DNA from: Bacteroidales bacterium | Lineage (GTDB): Bacteria; Bacteroidota; Bacteroidia; Bacteroidales; UBA7960 | Reading direction: 5' to 3' | NCBI GenBank assembly: GCA_003555385.1 | Contig: PWHO01000063.1 | Location: 1 to 5,603, forward strand | DNA: 5,603 bases | In this document: piece by piece, positions 1-4,764 of the stretch | Numbering within the stretch: position 1 is the stretch's first letter | How the letters are laid out: the number at the start of each line of letters is the position of its first letter | Translations under genes and position numbers: made by a program | Notes under the pieces: generated by a model | What the model saw: the letters and a program-made list of their open reading frames with translations, nothing else | What the model was told of the DNA's origin: nothing | The model's database searches: none

Positions 1-344
1 GAAAAGTCGGAATGGTGGGTGACGGGATCAATGATGCACCCGCCCTGGCCAAGGCTTATGTGGGGATCAGTATGAGTGATGCCACCCAGGTAGCCGTGAA
101 ATCCGCCGAAGTAATTCTGCTTAAAGGTGACCTCTCATTGTTGGCTAAGGCTTATGGACTGACACGTACCACGCTGCGGACGGTGAAGGAAAATCTATTC
201 TGGGCGTTCTTCTACAATGTGGCCGCTATCCCATTGGCCATGATCGGATTACTGACCCCTATTGTGGCCGCATTTGCCATGGCCGCTTCGGATATTATCG
301 TTGTTGGGAACTCCCTGCGCCTGAAACGCAGAAAGCTCCGCTAG
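1..344 (+). CDS. Heavy-metal (P1B-type) cation-transporting ATPase, C-terminal fragment
   Basis: This is the last 113 or so codons of a P-type ATPase whose start lies left of the window; the first whole codon is at position 3 and the stop is TAG at 342-344. The hinge motif GDGINDAP of the phosphorylation domain is encoded at 18-41. It is followed by the usual Ala-rich stretch (AVKSAEVILLKGD) and two closing transmembrane segments. The first carries the YN pair (213-218), the second the sequence MAASDIIVVGN (279-311), and a basic tail ends the protein. This two-helix ending after the hinge is typical of P1B metal pumps, and YN plus Met fits the copper-type branches (CopA/CopB). The Ser expected four residues after that Met in CopA is Asp here, so the metal is left open. 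Such proteins sit in the inner membrane and export metal using ATP. The family call is firm; the specificity is not. Confidence 0.93.
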   Translation, partial: KVGMVGDGINDAPALAKAYVGISMSDATQVAVKSAEVILLKGDLSLLAKAYGLTRTTLRTVKENLFWAFFYNVAAIPLAMIGLLTPIVAAFAMAASDIIVVGNSLRLKRRKLR

Positions 345-357
345 GCGAAGCTTTCTG
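329..357 (+). terminator. Hairpin bracketing the ATPase stop codon
   Basis: CAGAAAGCT (329-337) and AGCTTTCTG (349-357) form a perfect 9-bp inverted repeat. Inside, after a C/A mismatch, CGC (339-341) pairs with GCG (345-347) and leaves the stop codon TAG as a three-base loop. No T-run follows directly; the nearest is at 382-387. It may act as a transcript end or 3' stabiliser for the ATPase mRNA, but it is not a textbook intrinsic terminator. The rest of the convergent gap (358-465) is GC-rich, with several short complementary stretches that do not nest into one good hairpin. Confidence 0.35.
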
Positions 358-465
358 TAAGGCTTTCTGATATGGCGGACATTTTTTCCGGCCAAAACTG
401 CCCCGATAAACCTGATACCCGGGTAGTCCGCACATAACCGGGCGGGGCGGTCAGGCAGCGATGGC

Positions 466-2442
466 TTAGCTGTTCATCGACATCAAAAACTCCTCATTGT
501 CTTTGGTATGCCTGATTCGTTCCATCAGGAACTCCATGGCTTCCATGGGGGTCATGTCTGCCATGAATTTGCGCAACACCCAGATTCTGCTCATCATATC
601 TTTATTGAGCAGAAGGTCTTCACGACGTGTGCCGGAAGACACGATATCGATGGATGGGAATATCCGTTTGTTGGACAGGCGGCGGTCAAGCTGCAATTCC
701 ATGTTACCGGTTCCCTTGAATTCCTCGAAAATCACCTCGTCCATTTTGGATCCCGTGTCAATCAGTGCGGTAGCGATAATTGACAGTGATCCGCCGTTTT
801 CAATATTCCTCGCTGCACCAAAAAAGCGTTTGGGTTTGTGCAATGCATTCGCATCAACCCCGCCGGAAAGCACTTTCCCTGAGGCAGGGGATACGGTGTT
901 GAATGCCCTTGCCAGGCGTGTAATACTGTCCAGCAGGATGACTACATCGTGGCCGCATTCAACCATCCGCTTGGCTTTTTCCAGCACAATGTTGGAAACC
1001 TTTACGTGCCGTTCGGCCGGTTCGTCAAAAGTCGAGGAGATCACTTCGCCCCTGACATTGCGGGCCATTTCCGTCACCTCTTCCGGGCGTTCATCGATCA
1101 GGAGTACGATCAGGTAAGCTTCCGGATGGTTTTGTGCAATGGCATTGGCCACTTCCTGCAGCAAAATGGTTTTACCTGTTTTCGGCTGTGCCACGATCAG
1201 CCCCCTTTGTCCTTTTCCGAGCGGGGCAAACATGTCAATGATCCGTGTGGACAATGTTTCTTTCTGGTGGCCGGTGATCTGGAATTTCTGGTCAGGGAAC
1301 AATGGGGTAAGAAAATCAAATGGTACCCTGTCTCTGACCTCAGCCGGGATTCGCCCGTTGATCAGTGTTACTTTGATCAGGGGGAAATATTTTTCATTTT
1401 CCTTTGGGGGCCGGATGCCTCCTTTTACCGTGTCACCGGTTTTCAGTCCGAAAAGTTTGATCTGACTTTGGGACACATAAATATCATCCGGTGAGTTCAG
1501 GTAATTGTAATCGGACGACCGCAGAAAACCATAGCCATCGGGCATGATTTCCAGCACGCCTTCGGCATCAATGATCCCGTCAAACTCATAAACAGGTTCA
1601 CCGGTGCGTCGGTCGAATCCTTTGGGCTTTTGGAAACTTTCCTTCTGGGTGGTCTCCTGCTGCCCCTGGCTTTTGTCTTTTTTGCCTTGTTGCTGTGCTT
1701 CCTGTCCTTTCTGCGGCTGTTTCATCCCGCCTTTGTCCTGCCCGGGAACTGACTCACCAGAGGCTTGTTGCTGACCGGATTTATCTGCGGCATGCTGATC
1801 CTTCCTGCCTTGCTGTGGCTGTTGTTGCTGCTGCTGTGGCTGTTGTGGCTGTTGCTGTGGCTGTTGTTGTTGCTGCTGTGGTTGCTGTGGCTGTTGTTGT
1901 TGCTGCTGTTGTTTCTTTTGATCCTGGGAAGCTTTGGGATCTTTCTGCTGCTTTTGCTTTTCCTGGTTCTGTTTTTCCTGCCGGGTCCGCTTTTTCTGTT
2001 GGGTGTCTGCAGTGATTTCTTTTTCCCGGAATGTCTGCGTCACACTTTGCGGCTTCTCCGGTGAATCAGGTTGCTTTTGTCCGGTGGCGGGCTGGTTTTC
2101 CTGTTTGTCTGCGGGCTTATCACCGGGCTTATCGCCGGAACTCATATTTTTCACCTGCTCAGTCCGGGCAGACTGCTGCTTCCTGTTCTCTTTGCCCTGA
2201 TCCTGAAGATTGCGATCACTTGAACTGCCCGCAGGAATCCTCTTGCGCGGACGACCGGGACCACGGGATGCCTTCTTTTCTTTTGCTTCCTGTTCTGCCG
2301 GAGGATTTACAGCCTGGGCATCCAGTATTTTGTAAATGAGGTCCTGCTTCTTGTAAGAGTCAACCTTTTTGATGTTCAAGCCTTTGGCTATCTCTTTAAG
2401 TTCAGGAAGAAGTTTGCTGTTCAATTCTACTATGTCGTACAT
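466..2442 (-). CDS. rho: Transcription termination factor Rho with long Gln/Pro-rich disordered insert
   Basis: This is the hexameric RNA helicase/translocase that ends transcription of untranslated RNA. Residues 1-45 form a Rho_N (SAP-like) domain. About 46-282 is low-complexity and hydrophilic, with about 67 Gln by hand count and a Q/P run at 178-211. About 284-360 is the cold-shock-type RNA-binding domain, with GYGFLR at 303-308. From about 365 comes the RecA-like motor. It shows Walker A AQPKTGKT (418-425), the catalytic DER (450-452), Walker B VILLD ending in Asp505, a Q-loop near 518-530, an R-loop KGTGN (576-580) and the arginine-finger SGTR with Arg606. All key ATPase residues are present, so the enzyme should be active. 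At 658 residues it exceeds E. coli Rho (419), essentially through the insert. The start fits the Rho_N domain, and an in-frame TAA lies seven codons upstream. No Shine-Dalgarno sequence is obvious, as usual in this phylum. Confidence 0.98.
   Translation of the reverse strand: MYDIVELNSKLLPELKEIAKGLNIKKVDSYKKQDLIYKILDAQAVNPPAEQEAKEKKASRGPGRPRKRIPAGSSSDRNLQDQGKENRKQQSARTEQVKNMSSGDKPGDKPADKQENQPATGQKQPDSPEKPQSVTQTFREKEITADTQQKKRTRQEKQNQEKQKQQKDPKASQDQKKQQQQQQQPQQPQQQQQQPQQQPQQPQQQQQQPQQGRKDQHAADKSGQQQASGESVPGQDKGGMKQPQKGQEAQQQGKKDKSQGQQETTQKESFQKPKGFDRRTGEPVYEFDGIIDAEGVLEIMPDGYGFLRSSDYNYLNSPDDIYVSQSQIKLFGLKTGDTVKGGIRPPKENEKYFPLIKVTLINGRIPAEVRDRVPFDFLTPLFPDQKFQITGHQKETLSTRIIDMFAPLGKGQRGLIVAQPKTGKTILLQEVANAIAQNHPEAYLIVLLIDERPEEVTEMARNVRGEVISSTFDEPAERHVKVSNIVLEKAKRMVECGHDVVILLDSITRLARAFNTVSPASGKVLSGGVDANALHKPKRFFGAARNIENGGSLSIIATALIDTGSKMDEVIFEEFKGTGNMELQLDRRLSNKRIFPSIDIVSSGTRREDLLLNKDMMSRIWVLRKFMADMTPMEAMEFLMERIRHTKDNEEFLMSMNS
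1810..1911 (-). repeat. CAG/CAA/CCA codon-repeat tract encoding the Rho poly-Gln/Pro run
   Basis: These 102 bases encode residues 178-211 of Rho, made only of Gln and Pro. On the coding strand it is an imperfect array of CAG, CAA and CCA triplets, built as runs of two to seven Gln codons separated by single Pro codons. CAG and CAA are mixed, so it is not a pure trinucleotide repeat. Repeat blocks such as CAACAGCCA recur, which suggests growth by slippage or unequal exchange. The length is a multiple of three, and any change by whole units keeps the frame. Confidence 0.9.
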
Positions 2443-2642
2443 TGGAAAGATTATAAATCGTTAGCTGTGCTGATTAATTTGATTATTGAAAGAAGGAAAA
2501 AACGCTGGTGGCGAAACAGTTGCCATCTCGAAGAAAAGTTACAGTAGCCGGGGTTGTGCACTGCAATAAATAATAATGAAAAATAGTGTGGTTAATGATT
2601 TTCTTGTTAAAGAATACTACAGATGATGGAGGAATCGGACTG
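2443..2642 (-). promoter_or_regulatory. rho mRNA 5' leader (about 195 nt, C-rich)
   Basis: Between the predicted rho promoter and the ATG lies a leader of roughly 195 nt; the exact 5' end is inferred from the -7 box. On the transcript strand I count about 45 C against 21 G over 2461-2640. Pyrimidine-rich stretches include a 15-base T/C tract (2502 down to 2488) and the CAACCCCGG area near 2548-2556. I find only weak hairpins, for example TGGC/GCCA with a 9-base loop and CGC/GCG just before a T6 run. A long, C-over-G, weakly folded leader is the kind of RNA Rho loads on, and rho of E. coli is known to be attenuated by Rho itself. Whether that happens here is inference. Confidence 0.4.
2461..2526 (-). 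CDS. Possible 21-codon upstream ORF in the rho leader
   Basis: An ATG at 2526-2524 opens a 21-codon frame beginning MATVSPPAFF and ending in TAA at 2463-2461, 18 bases before the rho ATG and in the same frame. No ribosome-binding site is evident, and the peptide resembles nothing I know. If translated, ribosomes could shield the C-rich leader from Rho, and stalling or termination could tune rho expression. An ORF this short can arise by chance, so this is recorded as a candidate only. Confidence 0.15.
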   Translation of the reverse strand: MATVSPPAFFPSFNNQINQHS

Positions 2643-2673
2643 CAAATATAATGTATTATTGATAAAACCCAAA
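2643..2673 (-). promoter_or_regulatory. Predicted rho promoter (Bacteroidota type)
   Basis: On the minus strand TTTG (2673-2670) is followed after exactly 19 bases by TATATTTG (2650-2643). This matches both the -33 (TTTG) and -7 (TAnnTTTG) elements of the primary sigma factor promoter of Bacteroides-type bacteria, at the usual spacing. Transcription should start a few bases beyond, near 2637, giving rho a leader of about 195 nt. Confidence 0.65.
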
Positions 2674-2691
2674 AAAATACTGCTTTTTGCT

Positions 2692-2699
2692 TATTTTTG
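2692..2699 (+). promoter_or_regulatory. Predicted -7 box for the DUF4293 gene
   Basis: TATTTTTG matches the Bacteroidota -7 consensus TAnnTTTG perfectly and would put the transcript start near 2705, about 27 bases ahead of the ATG at 2733. No TTTG lies at the expected 17-23 bases upstream, so the -33 half is missing or degenerate. The region is AT-rich, which lowers the weight of one 8-base match. The A-rich stretch just before the ATG fits the non-Shine-Dalgarno starts of this phylum. Confidence 0.45.
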
Positions 2700-2732
2700 C
2701 CTGAGTATCTAACCTAAAAAGAGACTGAACCC

Positions 2733-3203
2733 ATGCTGCAGCGAATTCAGAGTGTATATTTATTTATTGTATTTGTTTTTGCCGTCCTTTTTGCCGTTTT
2801 ACCAATGGCCTATTTTCCTGCTGAAATGGCTGATATGCCCTTGCGGCTTTCCAATTACTACCTGTTTTTTAATGCCATCCCGGATTTAACCGGAGAATGG
2901 ATGGGAATAGCGCTCCTTGTATTCTTTATCCTGGCATTGGTCCTCACTGTTTACACCACTTTCCAGTACAAGAGGAGGTTGCACCAGATCAAAATGGGGA
3001 AGCTGAATATATTTGTCCATGCCGCCATGATCCTGACTGCATTCTTTTTTCTGGACAACATTCGCAACCAGGTTCATGACGCAGGATTTTCTTACGGTGC
3101 AGGGATTTTCTTTCCGATTGTCAGCCTGATCATCATTCTGCTGGCCAACAAAGCCATTCGCAGGGATGAAGAACTGATCCGTTCTGCAGACCGCATACGC
3201 TGA
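2733..3203 (+). CDS. DUF4293-family four-helix membrane protein
   Basis: This 156-residue protein of unknown function belongs by recognition to the DUF4293 family, which I know only from Bacteroidota. It opens with the family-typical MLQRIQSVYLF and ends with the charged tail RRDEELIRSADRIR, also characteristic. Four hydrophobic stretches at about 8-28, 57-77, 92-110 and 120-140 suggest four inner-membrane helices with both ends in the cytoplasm. The longer loop between helices 1 and 2 would be outside, and the basic loop QYKRRLHQIK inside. No catalytic motif or signal-peptide cleavage site is visible. It is divergent from rho across a 290-base gap; as I recall, this pairing recurs in the phylum, but no functional link is established. 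The length is normal for the family and the frame is intact. Only the 25-base convergent spacer 3204-3228 separates it from the racemase gene. Confidence 0.85.
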   Translation: MLQRIQSVYLFIVFVFAVLFAVLPMAYFPAEMADMPLRLSNYYLFFNAIPDLTGEWMGIALLVFFILALVLTVYTTFQYKRRLHQIKMGKLNIFVHAAMILTAFFFLDNIRNQVHDAGFSYGAGIFFPIVSLIIILLANKAIRRDEELIRSADRIR

Positions 3204-3228
3204 GTCTGGTAAATCGGATCCGCTGAAA

Positions 3229-4302
3229 TTAATCTTCCAGGCGCTTGATGATATAGTCACTGTTGAACAAGCCCAGGGCGCCCATATACTTCAGTTTAAA
3301 CTTGATGAAGTCACCGACCTGGTATTTCTTCGGATTTTTCCCGAGGTCAATTACCAGGATGTCAGAACTGGCTCCCGCGATCTCCATCTTTTTATCCAGG
3401 GGGATCAGGAAGTCCGGGCTGATGTCCAGCAGTCCCACATCAAGCAGGGCACGCCATGAAGTTTTGCCATAGTCATCCACATTGATCTCATAAGATTCAC
3501 CGGAGGGGTTTTCCGCCATATTTCCTTCCGGGACAACGGGCTTCTCGATCAGTTCAATGATCTCCGCCTTCAGGGTAATCACGTCATCCTTCATCCCCTT
3601 GATCGTTTTTCCGGTCCAAAGGTTGGCCCCGAAATACAGGGTTTCTCCCACACGGAAGTGGTTGAGGCCCGGTGGAACCTGTTTTTTGGAGAGCATCGGA
3701 ATGGTTACCGACGTCCCGCCTGAAAGAAGGCTGATTTTTTTATCGAACTTTTCTTCCACGATCTGCTTGTACAAGCTAAGTTGTATCAGTTTATCGCGTG
3801 AGGGCATTACCCCGTAAAGGCAATTCAGGTTGGTCCCGAAACCAAGAATTTCGATATTGGGAAGCTGGAATACATTTTCGTAAAACGCCACCAGGTTGTC
3901 TCCCATGACACCTTCTCTTAGTTCGCCCATTTCCACCATGATAATTACCTGGTGTACTTTCTCCTGTTTCTGGGCTTCTGCGGAGAGCATTTTCATGGTC
4001 TCCAGGTCTGAGTTCAGGCTTACATCAGCATATTTCACCACGCTGCGAATACTCCTGCGTGGCGGGGGTTTGATGTAAACGGTTTTGACATCCGGGTCGA
4101 TCCGTTTGATGGTCCTCAGGTTTGAGATCCGTGAATCCATCAGCTCACGGACACCCAGCCCGATCACCTCTTTCAGGTACATAGGGTTCCCGCAAAGAAG
4201 TTTCGTAACGATGCCCCACAGGATCTTATGTTGGCTGAACAAATCTTCCAGGAAGGCATAATTATGCTGTAACTTCTTACGGCTAATTGCTATTTCTGCC
4301 AT
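3229..4302 (-). CDS. Fold-type III PLP-dependent amino-acid racemase (ornithine/alanine racemase-like)
   Basis: This 357-residue enzyme resembles the alanine racemase N-terminal-domain family that includes clostridial ornithine racemase (Orr) and YhfX. The N-terminal TIM-barrel part has VTKLLCGNP (32-40), whose Lys34 should hold PLP as a Schiff base. It continues with MVEMGELREG (122-131), GFGTNLNCLYG (154-164), the phosphate-binding-type SGGTSVT (194-200) and FRVGETLYFG (216-225). The C-terminal beta-domain has DVGLLDI (288-294) and ASSDILVIDLG (311-321), and ends with a VGD-type strand. I do not see the GYADG-type motif carrying the second catalytic Tyr of cell-wall alanine racemase, so the name alanine racemase would be misleading; the substrate is open. 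The protein should be cytoplasmic. It is the third gene read in the operon, starting 18 bases after the acetyltransferase stop. No clear Shine-Dalgarno sequence is present; the start is chosen by fit to the family's N-terminus. Confidence 0.85.
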   Translation of the reverse strand: MAEIAISRKKLQHNYAFLEDLFSQHKILWGIVTKLLCGNPMYLKEVIGLGVRELMDSRISNLRTIKRIDPDVKTVYIKPPPRRSIRSVVKYADVSLNSDLETMKMLSAEAQKQEKVHQVIIMVEMGELREGVMGDNLVAFYENVFQLPNIEILGFGTNLNCLYGVMPSRDKLIQLSLYKQIVEEKFDKKISLLSGGTSVTIPMLSKKQVPPGLNHFRVGETLYFGANLWTGKTIKGMKDDVITLKAEIIELIEKPVVPEGNMAENPSGESYEINVDDYGKTSWRALLDVGLLDISPDFLIPLDKKMEIAGASSDILVIDLGKNPKKYQVGDFIKFKLKYMGALGLFNSDYIIKRLED

Positions 4303-4320
4303 GATATAAAATGTCGGTTT

Positions 4321-4764
4321 TTATTGGCGTTTCCAGCGCATTTCAAGGTATTTGCTGGTAAAGCCGAGTTTCTCATAGAGGAAACGTGCCGGATTTTCCG
4401 GTTCCACGTGCAATTTAATCTCGTTCCCTTCTGAGTTTTCAAATGTTTTAAGCATCAGGTCCTTACCAAGGCCTTTGCCCCTGTAGTCTCTGTGTACGGC
4501 AATATACACCAGAATGTTTTCCGGGATATAGCCGGCCATACCGGTTTTGTTCATTATTACAGCACCGGTTACAGTATCACCATCTTTGGCAACCAATACA
4601 GAGCCTCCAAACTTCTTCTCGTCATCCAGGGCAAAATTGATGCAGTTCATGATGTATTCATGCTTGTCGCCAAATTCATCCAGGTGGTCATATAAAAAGT
4701 CTGCAACCTCTTTTTTTGTTTCTTCAGAAACGTTGTCTTTCGGAGTGTAGAATGTGTATTCCAT
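4321..4764 (-). CDS. GNAT-family N-acetyltransferase
   Basis: A 147-residue single-domain GCN5-related N-acetyltransferase, which transfers acetyl from acetyl-CoA to an amine. The acetyl-CoA pyrophosphate loop is RGKGLG (95-100), directly after the beta-strand ILVYIAV (84-90). Motif B follows with LHVEPENPARFLYEKLGF (118-135), including the Asn124 and Tyr130 positions typical of the fold. The N-terminal half, about residues 1-50, is acidic and helical and would shape the acceptor pocket, so the substrate cannot be read. Its ATG shares one base with the upstream symporter stop (TAATG), a sign of translational coupling. Flanked by a transporter and an amino-acid racemase, it most likely acts on an amino acid or related amine, as detoxification or as a catabolic step; that is inference from context. 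The length is normal and the frame is intact. Confidence 0.92.
   Translation of the reverse strand: MEYTFYTPKDNVSEETKKEVADFLYDHLDEFGDKHEYIMNCINFALDDEKKFGGSVLVAKDGDTVTGAVIMNKTGMAGYIPENILVYIAVHRDYRGKGLGKDLMLKTFENSEGNEIKLHVEPENPARFLYEKLGFTSKYLEMRWKRQ

Noticed and set aside
375..455. Complementary pieces in the ATPase/rho gap (GCGGAC/GTCCGC, GCCCCG/CGGGGC, CCTGA/TCAGG, ACCCGGGT) as a terminator
   Set aside because: The pairs cross one another or are short with long loops, and none is followed by a T-run on either strand; no single convincing hairpin results.
1168..1191. Walker A of Rho reads AQPKTGKT and not the E. coli APPKAGKT
   Set aside because: The P-loop Lys and Thr are kept, and I recall this form as common in Bacteroidota Rho, so it is not an anomaly.
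497..1494. Several plus-strand frames of 90-206 codons opposite the Rho motor domain
   Set aside because: They lie wholly antisense to a highly conserved gene and show no recognisable protein features; treated as shadows.
1695..2064. Long plus-strand frames rich in Leu and Val opposite the Rho insert
   Set aside because: They are the complement of the CAG/CAA/CCA repeat read as CTG/TTG/TGG and similar triplets. There is no start context or domain, and the Rho frame on the other strand is certain.
2684..2689. TTTTTG as a -33 element for a second plus-strand promoter
   Set aside because: No TAnnTTTG lies at the right distance downstream; the sequence there (TATCTAAC) does not match.
3215..3222. 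Palindrome CGGATCCG between the DUF4293 and racemase stops as a regulatory site or bidirectional terminator
   Set aside because: Eight bases with no loop and no T-run; expected by chance in a spacer like this.
2886..3260. A 124-codon minus-strand frame opposite the DUF4293 gene
   Set aside because: Its translation is polar with no family signature, while the plus-strand protein has family-typical ends and four helices.
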